From Salinimicrobium marinum (GTDB lineage: Bacteria; Bacteroidota; Bacteroidia; Flavobacteriales; Flavobacteriaceae): a DNA stretch of 64,000 bases. Position numbers and translations under genes: made by a program. The DNA is taken from positions 1 through 64,000 of the forward strand of contig NZ_BMXB01000015.1 in NCBI RefSeq assembly GCF_014651535.1, in the 5' to 3' direction. Positions 18,666 to 28,489 of the stretch are shown here, piece after piece; position 1 is the first letter of the stretch, and the number at the start of each line of letters is the position of its first letter. The notes under the pieces are model-generated. The model ran no database searches. It saw nothing but the letters and a program-made list of their open reading frames with translations, and was not told where the DNA came from.

Positions 18666-20075
18666 TTACATTTTATATACCGCATTTAATCCTGCACCAT
18701 AAATTGGGGAAGAATAGGTATTATACTCCATGCCTATCTGGAAACTTACATCTATTTTTTTCTGTTCTAATTGAAGTAAGTTTATGTCATAGAGTACAGA
18801 AAATACATCTTGTTTTGGATGATATCGTTGGTCGCGTCTGCCATCATTTTGGGCATAGCTTAATAGTGCTCTATAAGGATGAGAACTATTAAAAAATAGT
18901 AAATTTCCACCTATTCCAATGTGGTGAGCTGTGAATTTATTATTAATAATATGTAATTTTTCCTTGACGTCAACGGTAAAAAATGGAGCACCTATAACTC
19001 TGTTATAATACGTCCATCCAGATCGGTACCCTGTGTTGTTGAAATAATTATCATTTTTATATACTCCACTTGTGGTATGGCTCTGGTGATGGGTCGAATA
19101 GAACTCATACATGAAGGACTGAAATATCGAGATAGGTTCTTTTAAGGAGATAAAAAGGCCATAACGACCGTCCGGGGTATTTCCCAGACGACGTCCAGAA
19201 CCATCCTCAAAAATATGATTGTAAAACAGCTCTGCATAAAAATTACTAAAATTTTTACTAAAGTATAATTCGTATCCACCTAGATGGTTTCCCAGAGCGT
19301 TGTTCTGATCACTTCCGGTAGCGCCATCGTTGCCACTACTTCCCGCAACAATTCGTAAATAATCCTCAAAGGCTTCTGGTTGCTGTCCAAGCTCTATGGA
19401 TTTTCCTCCCCACTGAGCAAAATGTTGCAGTCCTGCTTTAATTTTGAAGCTGCGATCTGAGGAGCTGTAGACCAAATGGAAACTTTTATGATGAAGCCGG
19501 GCATTACTGGTAAATCGTTCCTTTTCAAAAAAATATTCTCCCCAGGAAGCCTCAAAACCAAAATTCTTTTGTAGGAATATGGGACGTGTTGTTTTGAGCA
19601 GCACACCTGGAAGGGGGCGGGCGTTTAACGACCAAAGAAGGCTTTGATTCGATGCACTCAGTCCATTATATAATTTAGGAAGTTGTCTCCTTCCGGCGGT
19701 AACCTGAAAGAAGGAAGTTGAATAACTCGCAAATAATTCATCTGTAATAAATTTCTTTCCTATGCCGTCCCGGAGCAGAATCCCGGCACCAATTTCTAGC
19801 CTGGAATTATTTTGAAAATTGTAGGTAGCTTTACCCGAAACCCAAGTAGCCAATCTGGTATCCTCAGAGATTCGTCCTCGCTGATTATGAAACATCCAAA
19901 AAGGGAGTTGATCTCTTGTTGATGCATACCCCTTGACATTAGCCTCTCCAGTAAAAATAAATTTCGAACTTGGAGTTGCAGTTGATTGGATATTGTTTTC
20001 TGAAAGCTGAGAGAAAGCATTAATATTTATGAAAATAAAACATAGCAGGATAAATGGGACATGTCGAAAATTCAT
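18666..20075 (-). CDS. Wzi-like capsule assembly outer-membrane protein (copy 3)
   Basis: 469 residues from the ATG at 20075 (MNFRHVPFILLCFIFININAFSQ, signal peptide). The frame runs on to 20129, but without a plausible N-terminus. It keeps the family motifs RDQLPFWMFHNQRGRISEDT, GRRQLPKLYNGLSASNQSLLWSL, NARPLPGV, NTPDGRYGLF and KFTAHHIGIGG. It lies closest of the three to the Wza-Wzc pair that follows on the same strand. The three copies may serve different surface polymers. Confidence 0.88.
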   Translation of the reverse strand: MNFRHVPFILLCFIFININAFSQLSENNIQSTATPSSKFIFTGEANVKGYASTRDQLPFWMFHNQRGRISEDTRLATWVSGKATYNFQNNSRLEIGAGILLRDGIGKKFITDELFASYSTSFFQVTAGRRQLPKLYNGLSASNQSLLWSLNARPLPGVLLKTTRPIFLQKNFGFEASWGEYFFEKERFTSNARLHHKSFHLVYSSSDRSFKIKAGLQHFAQWGGKSIELGQQPEAFEDYLRIVAGSSGNDGATGSDQNNALGNHLGGYELYFSKNFSNFYAELFYNHIFEDGSGRRLGNTPDGRYGLFISLKEPISIFQSFMYEFYSTHHQSHTTSGVYKNDNYFNNTGYRSGWTYYNRVIGAPFFTVDVKEKLHIINNKFTAHHIGIGGNLLFFNSSHPYRALLSYAQNDGRRDQRYHPKQDVFSVLYDINLLQLEQKKIDVSFQIGMEYNTYSSPIYGAGLNAVYKM

Positions 20076-20479
20076 ATATTTTGAGGGGGATATATTGTAA
20101 CAACTAGAATGGCAGCTTTTTGCAATCATGAATACAACTGCCTATATCATTGGCAAAAGTAGTGATGGATAACAATCTTTTCTTAACACTTTTCCATGCA
20201 CGTTGGGAATCCATATGTTGCAGCTCTAAGATTTAATTCTATCTTAAATATTGAAGGTTATTAAAGAGGGTTGAAAAGTTCAGCAGAAGGTTTTTTTAAT
20301 CAGGCGTTTCAATGATCCTCCAGGAGATCCGATTTAAACAAAATTAAAGGATGATCTTTTCATCATCGTTTTCGACTTACCGTCAAAAGCTATTATAAAA
20401 AGCAGTAATAAAAGAAAACTTAATTTTTATTTTACCTCTTCCTATTTATACCCGTGACCAGAATAACTGGAAAATCCAG
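20076..20479. other. Intergenic region, about 400 bp
   Basis: AT-rich sequence between wzi copy 3 and the end of the first wza-wzc operon. No gene and no clear promoter for wzi copy 3 were found. Confidence 0.3.
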
Positions 20480-20518
20480 AGCAGCTTTTTTGGAGTTTAT
20501 AAATTCCAGAAAGCTGCT
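20480..20518 (-). terminator. Terminator-like hairpin at the end of wzc copy 1
   Basis: Inverted repeat AGCAGCTTT-(C)-TGGA ... TCCA-(AA)-AAAGCTGCT on the - strand. It overlaps the last codons and stop of the kinase gene. It lacks a strong T-run, so the terminator function is uncertain. Confidence 0.45.
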
Positions 20519-22917
20519 TTGGACTTAATCTTTTTCCAAAAACTTAATTCCTCTTCGCCATAAGCATAGCCATACTTGTTGCCATATCCGAAATTCCCTG
20601 ACTCCACGGCATTTAGAACAAAACTTACATTGGTGAGTTTTCCTTCTTTTTTCGCATCTACTGCAAACCGCAGTAACTTCTTATCGGTGTAACCTGCTCG
20701 AGAAACATAAAGGGTGAGATCAGCATATTGATTAATAAGAAATGTATCGGTGACTAATAGGGAAGGGGCAGTATCTACTACTACATAGTCATACATGCTT
20801 TCAAGTTCATGAAATAATGTGGCAGTTTTCTTACTTCTCCAAAGCTCAGAGGGATTAGGAGGAATGGTCCCTGAAGCAAGCATGTCCAGATTTGGATGGA
20901 AGCTCGATTTTGTGATCAGGTCTTGTAAATTTAATTTGTTATTGATGAGGTAATCACTTACCCCTCGCAGTTGCCTTGCTTCTTTTTCAAACCGTTGTAG
21001 CTGTGGATTTCGTAGGTCGGCCCCAACTATCAGGACTTTTTTGCCGGTGTTTGCTAAAGTTAGTGCAAAATTAAAGGATACGAGAGTTTTCCCTTCTCCT
21101 TTAATTGTAGAGGTCACAAAGATGCTATTTCCCGCTTCTTTTTCCTGGGTACCTGCCAAAAGGTACTGCAGGTTAGTATGCAGAATCCTGAATGATTCTG
21201 CAAGGACCGACCTATCATTAGTGGTGATTGTTTCACTTTCCTTTTTCGATAACCTTGGAATTTCTCCAACAATTGGTATATCTCGGGTTATTTTTTCTAT
21301 ATCGGTTCTATCCTGTATCGCATTATTCATAATGCTTCTTATGTAAATAATTAGAAATGGAACGAGTATCCCCAGGATCAGTGCTGCAAGTATTAAAATG
21401 ACAGGCTTTGGCGAAACAGGATCTTTTATACTGTAGGCCGCATCGACTATTTTGGCTTTGGGAGCGGTTACAGCCAGAGATAAAGAAGTTTCTTCCCGTT
21501 TTTGCAGCAGAAACAGGTAAAGTGCTTCTTTAATATTTTGCTGCCTCTCAATATTTCTAAACTCCTTCTCTTTGGAAGGTACCTGTGCTATCTTACTATC
21601 TATACCGGCTTCCTGTACGTTTAAATCATTTTGGGAAATCTTCAAAGAGGTGCGTAGATTATGCAAACTCTGTAGCACATTTTGTTTAATTTGTTCTATC
21701 TGGTGGTTCAAGTTCACAATGACCGGGTTCTCTGAAGTTGATCCCGCCATTATCCTATCCCGCTCCAGAACTAAAGCGTTATAACTCTGTATGACCGAAA
21801 TAACTCCTTCTTCCTGAAAACCCAGATTGGAAGGTAGCAATCCATCCTTATTACTATTATTCAAATAATCTATCATGGTGTTCGTCAGCTCCAGTTGGGT
21901 GTCCACCTCCAGCTGGCGCTTTCTGAATTCACTGGCATTTTCGATGAAGAGCTTTGATTCCTCCTCAATGTTTGTCAAATGATTTTCTTTTTTAAATTTT
22001 TCTTTTCCGCTTTCTACCGAATCCAGTTCCTGGGTAATGATCTGCAAACGGTCCTCAATAAATCCTGCAGTATTGGTGGAAACTAAATTTTTATCTTCAA
22101 TGGCTTCAAGATTGTATTGATGAATCAATCGGTCAAGAATTTTTTGCGCTTTATTTTTAACAGGATCGTTTAGGCTAATTTCAATCAGACTTGAATTCTT
22201 TTCGGTGAGATTTACCTGGATTTCATTTCTATACGCTGTTGCAGCATCTTCAATGGTTGAGAACTCTACTCTGAATGCGCCTTCATATCCTAGTTGAGAG
22301 AACTCATTTGCTGTAAATGGCATTACGGAAATTTTGGCATAGGGAAGATCTAAAGATTCTCCAAAGGCCATTTCTTTCCTCCAGCCTGTCTCTCTGTTTT
22401 CTATCGTATAGGTAGTATTCGAGGTAAGGTTTATATATAAGGAAATATTTTCTTCTGCTTCCTCAATAAGCTGAGATAGAACAGCCTCATCCAAATTCAG
22501 CACCTGTAGGTAGAAAGGTTTTTTAGTAAATACTTCTTTTTCAGGAATTCTTTCTGCCTGAAAGTAACGAATGTTAAGGTTTAAATCTCGTACTACACTG
22601 GTAATAAGTTTTTTGGACCGAAACATTCCCAGTTCATTTTCAATGGAATTGGTGCCCATTCCTCCAAAGAGCCCACCCATATCTGTAAAAGCCGCAAGTT
22701 CAGAAGGCCCGCCGCTGCTTCCCTGTTCATCCTTAATAATAAGTGTAGCTACTGTATGATACACGGGGGTGGCATATTGCAGGTACAAGATAACCGCAGT
22801 GATACAAACAATCAGCCCGGTTAGGAACCATGGCCAGCGTTTAAGGTATGTACTAAATTGCTCATTGAGTTCTAATTCCTCTTCATGAGGTTGGGGTGTG
22901 TTGCTGTGCTGTAACAT
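20497..22917 (-). CDS. wzc: Wzc-like chain-length regulator / tyrosine autokinase (copy 1)
   Basis: 806 residues. Inner-membrane co-polymerase that works with the Wza exporter. It has a Wzz domain with TM1 at about 29-49, a long periplasmic coiled-coil region (about 280-480), TM2 at about 504-526, then a BY-kinase domain with Walker A TSTIKGEGKT (602-611), Walker A' VLIVGADLRNP (628-638) and Walker B VVVDTAP (712-718). The tyrosine-rich tail has Y778, Y782, Y784 and Y786 for autophosphorylation. It lies four bases after wza copy 1, in one operon. By eye it is strongly similar along its length to the copy at 33991-36387. Confidence 0.95.
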   Translation of the reverse strand: MLQHSNTPQPHEEELELNEQFSTYLKRWPWFLTGLIVCITAVILYLQYATPVYHTVATLIIKDEQGSSGGPSELAAFTDMGGLFGGMGTNSIENELGMFRSKKLITSVVRDLNLNIRYFQAERIPEKEVFTKKPFYLQVLNLDEAVLSQLIEEAEENISLYINLTSNTTYTIENRETGWRKEMAFGESLDLPYAKISVMPFTANEFSQLGYEGAFRVEFSTIEDAATAYRNEIQVNLTEKNSSLIEISLNDPVKNKAQKILDRLIHQYNLEAIEDKNLVSTNTAGFIEDRLQIITQELDSVESGKEKFKKENHLTNIEEESKLFIENASEFRKRQLEVDTQLELTNTMIDYLNNSNKDGLLPSNLGFQEEGVISVIQSYNALVLERDRIMAGSTSENPVIVNLNHQIEQIKQNVLQSLHNLRTSLKISQNDLNVQEAGIDSKIAQVPSKEKEFRNIERQQNIKEALYLFLLQKREETSLSLAVTAPKAKIVDAAYSIKDPVSPKPVILILAALILGILVPFLIIYIRSIMNNAIQDRTDIEKITRDIPIVGEIPRLSKKESETITTNDRSVLAESFRILHTNLQYLLAGTQEKEAGNSIFVTSTIKGEGKTLVSFNFALTLANTGKKVLIVGADLRNPQLQRFEKEARQLRGVSDYLINNKLNLQDLITKSSFHPNLDMLASGTIPPNPSELWRSKKTATLFHELESMYDYVVVDTAPSLLVTDTFLINQYADLTLYVSRAGYTDKKLLRFAVDAKKEGKLTNVSFVLNAVESGNFGYGNKYGYAYGEEELSFWKKIKSKAAFWNL

Positions 22918-22921
22918 TGTA

Positions 22922-23707
22922 TTAATTTGTAAGCAGAATGGCCAAGGAGATCAAAACGGAGGCAATGGAGATGTACACAGATGCATTCCTGTTATAGCTT
23001 GCACCCTGGATCTGGGCCTGGTTAGGTTCTATATAAACCACATCATTTTGTTGTAGATAATAATATTCTGAATTTAGGAAATCGCTTCTGGAGATATCCA
23101 CGTACTTATATTCTTTGGTGTCTCCCGTTTCCCTAAGGATCATCACGTTATCCCTGCGACCGTAAATTGTGAGATCTCCGGCTATCCCAAGGGCTTTGGA
23201 AAGGCTTATTCGTTCATCGGGTATCGTAAAAGTTCCCGGCTGATTGACTTCCCCTAATACAGTTACCTGAAAATTGACCAGTTTAATGTTGATAATAGGG
23301 TTCTGGACATATCTGGAGATTTCTACTTTAAATTTTCTTACCAGTTCCTGTCGTGTTAGTCCGGCAACTTGAACCGTTCCAAGGACAGGAAATTCGATAT
23401 TCCCATCGCTGTCAACCAGGTAGCTCTGTAATTGCATATTTCCCGATACTCCTCCAACATCTCCCAATCTTGGAGCGGAGGTGACCGGCAGATTAAATGG
23501 CTGTACAGCTTCAATATTTGCGGCAGATACGGTGATAGTTAACAGGTCATTTGGTTTCATTTTCAGGTTGGTCCTGGAGGCATCGACCTCCGTCTGCAAA
23601 GCCGGGAGGTTTTGAAAGTAAGCCATCTTCTTTCTTGAAACACAGGAAGAGGACAATAATAAGGTAATGAATCCCAAAAGGAGTGGAAGGCGTAAACTGC
23701 TGTTCAT
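22922..23707 (-). CDS. wza: Wza-like polysaccharide export lipoprotein (copy 1)
   Basis: 261 residues. Lipoprotein signal with lipobox LSSSC (Cys about 22). Poly-export domain (about 45-135: NDLLTITVSAANIEAV...ISRYVQNPIINI) followed by one SLBB domain (about 140-215, FQVTVLGEVNQPGTFTIPDE). It ends in a hydrophobic helix (SVYISIASVLISLAILL), which would form the outer-membrane exit pore as in Wza. It is shorter than E. coli Wza (379), as is common in Bacteroidota. First gene of the wza-wzc pair, with a good promoter upstream. Confidence 0.94.
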   Translation of the reverse strand: MNSSLRLPLLLGFITLLLSSSCVSRKKMAYFQNLPALQTEVDASRTNLKMKPNDLLTITVSAANIEAVQPFNLPVTSAPRLGDVGGVSGNMQLQSYLVDSDGNIEFPVLGTVQVAGLTRQELVRKFKVEISRYVQNPIINIKLVNFQVTVLGEVNQPGTFTIPDERISLSKALGIAGDLTIYGRRDNVMILRETGDTKEYKYVDISRSDFLNSEYYYLQQNDVVYIEPNQAQIQGASYNRNASVYISIASVLISLAILLTN

Positions 23708-23725
23708 GAGAAATTTTTGTGGGCG

Positions 23726-23756
23726 CGAATATAGTGTTTTAAGAAATAGTTAACAA
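23726..23756 (-). promoter_or_regulatory. Promoter of wza-wzc copy 1
   Basis: On the - strand TTG (23756-23754), a 20-base spacer, then TATATTCG (23733-23726), one mismatch to TAnnTTTG. The second wza copy has the same arrangement and also the bases TTAAC / TTAAA just after TTG. Confidence 0.6.
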
Positions 23757-24001
23757 TACTTTTTGTCCATGAATTCTGATTCAAAAACTGAGGTTCATGT
23801 TTGAAATTTAGGCTATTAGCATAAGGTAGTGGCGTACCTTATTCCTTAATTCTGAAGCCAATGATCCCCAAGGTTCAAAGTGATTTTCTATGTTTTGATG
23901 ATTGTTTAACCTGTAAAGTTTTGATAAATACTATTGTACTTAGTTGTATGGATGATGTTTACTAGCCTTGGCTTCCGAATTTTTCAGAATTTGGTTATCA
24001 A

Positions 24002-25069
24002 CTAATTACTGCGAGCTCCTTTAAATAAAATGCTTTTCACCGCGAGCCAAAAGTATTTCATGTCTGTTTGAAAAGGCGCTTTTTCATAAGCTTCGAGGTA
24101 CTTCATTTCTGAAGCCATGATCTCCTCCAGCGTTTTGGGCATGTCTGCATAAAAAGGGGGAAGCAGTCCAGGTTTGGTTTTTGTTCTTTTGGTCTGTAGT
24201 TCTTTGGTATAGAGATTAAAATATTGTGTGCTCAAAGGACGGACTCCAACGATCTTCATCTCTCCTCTGATTAGATTGATGATCATGGGGAGTTCGTCCA
24301 GCCAAATTTTTCTGAAGATTTTGCCTTCTCTGGAGATCCTGAAATCGTTTTTGAACTTTCCTCCTTCCTGCAGCTCATTTTTTTTAAAGATGAATTCCTG
24401 CAGATATTCCGAGAATGGATGCATGGTTCTGAGCTTATAGACGTTAATAGGTTTCCCATCCTTTCCTACCCGCCTTAGTTTTATAAACGGTCCGTAGCTG
24501 GGGGAAGTGTCAAAATAAGGTGCTTTGATTTTTTGCGCTATAAAGTATAATTCATTATTGATTTCTTTTTCATCAATAACCTCAAATCCGCAGGAATACA
24601 GTCTTCCGAAGGTTTCAGCACGGCTCAGCACCCTTCCTTTGCCTTTTGTTAAAGCAAAGTAGATCTTTCTGGTAGATTTTAGCCGGGGGAAAACCCTATT
24701 GAACAAAATGTCTCCGGGCAGGGTAATGTAAAGCAGGGCTTTTGGGTTTCTTTGCCCCAGGCGAAGTTTCCTGGAATTATATTCCTCTACCTTTCCGACG
24801 AAAATTCCGCCCTCTGGAAGCTTAGCATTTATGGTTTCAAAAAATTTGTTCAGGTATCGGGCGTCATTTACTTTATGAACATTTACAAGAGGTGAGGATA
24901 TTCCCTGAAGTGAATCGATCTCTTTGTAATCAAAAGATGAAATAAAACAAGGATTTCCTTCAGAATAAATTTTCTTGGAAATAAAATCCATGACCTCCTT
25001 TTCAATTCCCTCGAAAAGAATTTTTTCCGGAGCACTTAAATTTTCCAGAGGTAATCGGGAAGCAAACAT
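24002..25069 (-). CDS. Sugar transferase, PHPT (WcaJ/WbaP-like) catalytic domain
   Basis: 355 residues from the ATG at 25069. A longer frame reaches 25168 but would overlap the 2-epimerase by 61 bases. The C-terminal half is the bacterial sugar transferase domain that puts the first sugar-1-phosphate on undecaprenyl phosphate: VYKLRTMHPFSEYLQE, WLDELPMIINLIRGEMKIVG, VRPLS and TKPGLLPPFYAD. The N-terminal half is a soluble regulatory-like domain, and no group of N-terminal membrane helices is present. Last gene of operon A. It probably starts the polysaccharide A repeat unit. Confidence 0.85.
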   Translation of the reverse strand: MFASRLPLENLSAPEKILFEGIEKEVMDFISKKIYSEGNPCFISSFDYKEIDSLQGISSPLVNVHKVNDARYLNKFFETINAKLPEGGIFVGKVEEYNSRKLRLGQRNPKALLYITLPGDILFNRVFPRLKSTRKIYFALTKGKGRVLSRAETFGRLYSCGFEVIDEKEINNELYFIAQKIKAPYFDTSPSYGPFIKLRRVGKDGKPINVYKLRTMHPFSEYLQEFIFKKNELQEGGKFKNDFRISREGKIFRKIWLDELPMIINLIRGEMKIVGVRPLSTQYFNLYTKELQTKRTKTKPGLLPPFYADMPKTLEEIMASEMKYLEAYEKAPFQTDMKYFWLAVKSILFKGARSN

Positions 25070-25107
25070 GCTAAAAGTTATTTTTGGTTGAATGATGTTG
25101 AAAAGTT

Positions 25108-26256
25108 TTATTCGCTTTGGAAATTCAGGATGGCATCTAAACATCTTTGGGCGGTTTTCCCATCCCAAAGTTCCGGGACCACGACCTTTTTTTCAGAAGT
25201 AAGGGTTTTTAGGTACTCTTCCCTAATCTTCTGAATATGGTTGCCTACCAATACGCTGGCTCCCCCATGTTCTTTTAAGGTGATGGGCCTTTCGGTGTTC
25301 CAGCGGAGGGTCAAACATGGTGTTCCAAGAATGGTGCATTCTTCCTGAAGGCCACCACTGTCAGTGATCATGATTTTTGCTTCCATATTTAACCGGAGCA
25401 TTTCATGATAGCCCAAAGGGTGCAACATGATCATCTCGGGGTGTTCACTGATCTTTTCCCAAAGTCCAAAATCTTCAAGGTTTTTTCGGGTTCTCGGGTG
25501 AACAGGCCACAATATGGGCATTTCAGTTGTTACCTCCTCCAGAAGGAAATTTACAATAGGAATTAAAATTTCTTTTTCGTCCACATTAGACGGACGGTGG
25601 AGGGTGACAACTGCATAGTCTTCATTCCCTACTTCCCGTTTAAAACCTTCCAGTTGGTTGTTTTCGATGATTTCATTGATGCTATATGCAGCAGCTCTTT
25701 CCCGGTGTGTTTCCAGGGTATCTATCATAATATTTCCCACAAAAGAGATTCTTTCGGGGGAAGTGCCTTCCTGCTTCAGGTTTTCTATAGATATACGGTC
25801 GGGAGTAAGCAACAAGTCCGATAGTCGATCTGTCACCAGTCGGTTCACTTCTTCAGGCATTTTGATATCCCCCGAGCGCAGGCCGGCTTCAATATGGCAA
25901 ACTTTAATATGTAGTTTCTTGGCTGCTACAGAACAAGCCAGGGTGGCATTTACATCTCCAACCACTACAACCCACTCGGGCATTTCTTCTAGAAGTACCT
26001 TTTCAAATGCGATCATCGTATTTCCCACCTGCTCTGCATGGCTGCCAGATCCTATCTCCAGGTTGATATCTGCCGGTGGAATTTCGAGCGCTTCAAAAAA
26101 GGCAGTGGACATACGGTCATCATAATGTTGCCCGGTATGTACCAGAATATGATCTATAGTTTCTGATGCCTGGAGATTGTGGTCTTTGATAGCTTTTATA
26201 AAGGGAGCTATTTTCATGAAATTGGGACGTGCGCCCACCACTGAAATTATTTTCAT
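25108..26256 (-). CDS. wecB: UDP-GlcNAc 2-epimerase, non-hydrolysing (copy 1)
   Basis: 382 residues, the normal length. It interconverts UDP-GlcNAc and UDP-ManNAc, or in a Wlb-type pathway epimerises a diacetamido-glucuronate. Motifs: VVGARPNFMKIAP at the N-terminus, HTGQHYD near 42, CHIEAGLRSGDIKMPEE near 115, and DSGGLQEECTILGTPCLTLRWNTERP near 290. With wlbA and wlbB homologues in the same operon it could act as WbpI/WlbD, which sequence alone cannot separate from WecB. 39 bp separate its stop from the start of the sugar transferase. Confidence 0.9.
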   Translation of the reverse strand: MKIISVVGARPNFMKIAPFIKAIKDHNLQASETIDHILVHTGQHYDDRMSTAFFEALEIPPADINLEIGSGSHAEQVGNTMIAFEKVLLEEMPEWVVVVGDVNATLACSVAAKKLHIKVCHIEAGLRSGDIKMPEEVNRLVTDRLSDLLLTPDRISIENLKQEGTSPERISFVGNIMIDTLETHRERAAAYSINEIIENNQLEGFKREVGNEDYAVVTLHRPSNVDEKEILIPIVNFLLEEVTTEMPILWPVHPRTRKNLEDFGLWEKISEHPEMIMLHPLGYHEMLRLNMEAKIMITDSGGLQEECTILGTPCLTLRWNTERPITLKEHGGASVLVGNHIQKIREEYLKTLTSEKKVVVPELWDGKTAQRCLDAILNFQSE

Positions 26257-26318
26257 TTGGAATTATTCTTAAGTGTTGGAGGCATTTCTGCTGTTAACAT
26301 CATTGAAAGTTTTATTAT

Positions 26319-27356
26319 TTAAGAATTTTTTGGAGTAACGATACTGGCTTCCATGAGTGCGTTTACATTAATGGTATTCTGTAAAATTTTATTTCTATTT
26401 TTCAGGAATAGACTACGGTCATAATTTTTCATCAGCTGTATGGCTTTTTGTAATCCTTTTTTCTCTCCTGTTGAAGATTCGTCGAAGTTAAAAACCAATC
26501 CGTATTCATTCTCCAGCTGGGTGGTGTAACCCCTGCCGACATTGTCGTGATAAATGGATGGTACTCCTAGCATGGCACATTCCGAAGCCATGGTGGCACT
26601 CTCTCCATACAATAAACTGGCAAAAGCTAAAATATCATGCATCTTTTCCGGGGGAATGGAAATTCGATATGGTTCAAGATTGGCTGGAAGTGTACTTTCT
26701 GAGGTAATAAACACCCTGGCAAAATGAGATAATTCTTCTACCACTTTAATTTTATGCTGTAGGGACAAACCTTCATGACCAATGTCATGATTCGCGTTCC
26801 ATGATACAAACCGCAGGATCACAAAGGGAGCTCCCTTTTTTAGTCCCAGAAGCTTTAGAGCAGAGGGGTCTGGGGTGAAGACCTTTGGATGCAGGTAACA
26901 AAGTTCCATAAAGCCTTTAAAGAAGACCTGTCTTTTATGATATTTCCCACTATAGCTGGAAGGGGAGTAGATAACGTCTGTAAAGGGACGGTATAACCTG
27001 TGGGCGAGAGTTGCATTTTCCGTATCATCAAAGGCAATATGTTTCTTTCCCATTATTTTTGCTACATGTGCAGCATAGGGGGAGGCAAAGCTCAGGAATA
27101 CATCAGGTTTAAATTCGCGGGCAAGTTTTAAAAGCTGGAGATCTGCCCCGACTGTGTAAAACAGCTTTTTTAGCAAACCATCATTCCCTGTTCCGCGGGA
27201 AGCAAATGGAATCCCATACGCTTGCAGCAGCTTGTGAGCTACCTCTTTGTTGCGGGCGGTAACCAGGAAAGGGATCTCCTCCCGTTGAAATTTGAAGATG
27301 AGATTCTTGAAATAATGAACGTGGGCAGGATGCCCTATATCTATAAATACCCTCAA
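26319..27356 (-). CDS. DUF354 family protein, GT-B-like
   Basis: 345 residues. It matches the DUF354 family by its start MRVFIDIGHPAHVHYFKNL and the segments FKPDVFLSFASPYAAHVAKI, HIAFDDTENA and LLYGESATMASECAMLGVPSIY. These proteins are predicted GT-B glycosyltransferase-fold members found in polysaccharide loci. The donor and acceptor are unknown. It overlaps the preceding GT4 gene by four bases (ATGA), so translation is coupled. Cytoplasmic face of the inner membrane inferred. Confidence 0.85.
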   Translation of the reverse strand: MRVFIDIGHPAHVHYFKNLIFKFQREEIPFLVTARNKEVAHKLLQAYGIPFASRGTGNDGLLKKLFYTVGADLQLLKLAREFKPDVFLSFASPYAAHVAKIMGKKHIAFDDTENATLAHRLYRPFTDVIYSPSSYSGKYHKRQVFFKGFMELCYLHPKVFTPDPSALKLLGLKKGAPFVILRFVSWNANHDIGHEGLSLQHKIKVVEELSHFARVFITSESTLPANLEPYRISIPPEKMHDILAFASLLYGESATMASECAMLGVPSIYHDNVGRGYTTQLENEYGLVFNFDESSTGEKKGLQKAIQLMKNYDRSLFLKNRNKILQNTINVNALMEASIVTPKNS

Positions 27357-28489
27357 GTTTTCAATTCTTTAAGAATGGGAGCCATAAAACCTTTTACCAT
27401 GTTAGCCTGCAGGAAATGGGATTTAATGAGATGCACGCTCTGTTCTTCCATTTTCCTGAACTCCTGGGGTTTTGCTTTAAGAAAGAAGAAAATAGCATCT
27501 TCCAATTGTTCGGGAGGGAAGTTGAAGTCCAGTAAGAATCCGTTCTTGTTCACGAGGTCATGAGCGGTTCCGTCACCCGGGGTGGTTATAATGGGAAGTC
27601 CATAAGCCATGGCTTCATTAATGGCAAGTCCGCCAGTCCCTGGTAGCAAGAAAACATTCGAAATAAGGAAGAAGGCAGCTGCATCCTCTCCATATTTTGC
27701 GCCGTGAAAATTCACCTGCTCCTGAAGCCCTAGTTTTGCAGATAGTGCTTTTAGAGTCTGTAAATGATATCCTTCTCCTACCACATCAAATTGAAAATTG
27801 TATCCCTGCTCTTTGATCTTTTTAAAGCAGTGCAGTGCCTTATCGATGCTTTTTGTTTCGATCACATTCCCTACAAAAAGAAATTTCACCGTTTCATAAG
27901 TTCTTTTTATTTCTGAAAAGGGATATTTTTGGATAATATTTTCGACGTTAACAGTATTTTGGGCGACAAATATTTTCTCTGGACTGTAGCCGCTTTCTTC
28001 GAGCTGGTTTTTATAGTAGGAGCTATATGAAATAATTCCGGAAGCCCTGTTGATCCCCATCGATTTAAAGCGGTCTTTTATTTTGTGTTGAGAGGTGGAG
28101 AGACCGAACCTTTTATGCCCGGAGGTCCAGATATAGAATGGTATTTTATGCAGGGACAAGCTTAGCATTAACAGGGAATAATTTAAAATTCCGGCGTTAT
28201 ACATAAAAATGAACATTGAAGGATTGTCCCTGGAAACCTCACGAAGCAAACCCTTTTGCCACTGAACCTGGAACTTGTTAATGGAAAATCCTGCTCTTTG
28301 CTGTTTGCTTATCTTCAGGCTTGAGGAAGAAATTTCTTTTACCTTCTTCTGCCCCAGATTGGTACCGGAATAAATTGTTAGCTCAATACCATGTTCCTCC
28401 AATTCTCTTTCAAGCTTTTCAAAAAAAGGAATTCGATAAGCCGGGAGATAGGGATAAACAATAGCGACTTTTTTAATGTTGGTTTTCAT
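27353..28489 (-). CDS. Glycosyltransferase family 4
   Basis: 378 residues of GT-B fold. N-terminal acceptor domain starts VAIVYPYLPAYRIPFFEKLEREL. C-terminal donor-binding domain shows KFLFVGNVIETKSIDKAL (about 200-217) and the nucleotide-sugar motif LPGTGGLAINEAMAYGLPIITT with the ExxxxxxxxE-type pattern. Four-base overlaps with both neighbours place it firmly in operon A. It should add one residue of the repeat unit; the linkage is unknown. Confidence 0.9.
   Translation of the reverse strand: MKTNIKKVAIVYPYLPAYRIPFFEKLERELEEHGIELTIYSGTNLGQKKVKEISSSSLKISKQQRAGFSINKFQVQWQKGLLREVSRDNPSMFIFMYNAGILNYSLLMLSLSLHKIPFYIWTSGHKRFGLSTSQHKIKDRFKSMGINRASGIISYSSYYKNQLEESGYSPEKIFVAQNTVNVENIIQKYPFSEIKRTYETVKFLFVGNVIETKSIDKALHCFKKIKEQGYNFQFDVVGEGYHLQTLKALSAKLGLQEQVNFHGAKYGEDAAAFFLISNVFLLPGTGGLAINEAMAYGLPIITTPGDGTAHDLVNKNGFLLDFNFPPEQLEDAIFFFLKAKPQEFRKMEEQSVHLIKSHFLQANMVKGFMAPILKELKT

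Noticed and set aside
18617-18892. + strand frame of 91 residues
   Set aside because: It mostly lies antisense to the 3' end of wzi copy 3, with no family match.
25070-25168. Longer start for the sugar transferase
   Set aside because: It would overlap the 2-epimerase gene by 61 bases and adds residues that are the shifted frame of that gene. The ATG at 25069 gives a normal N-terminus.
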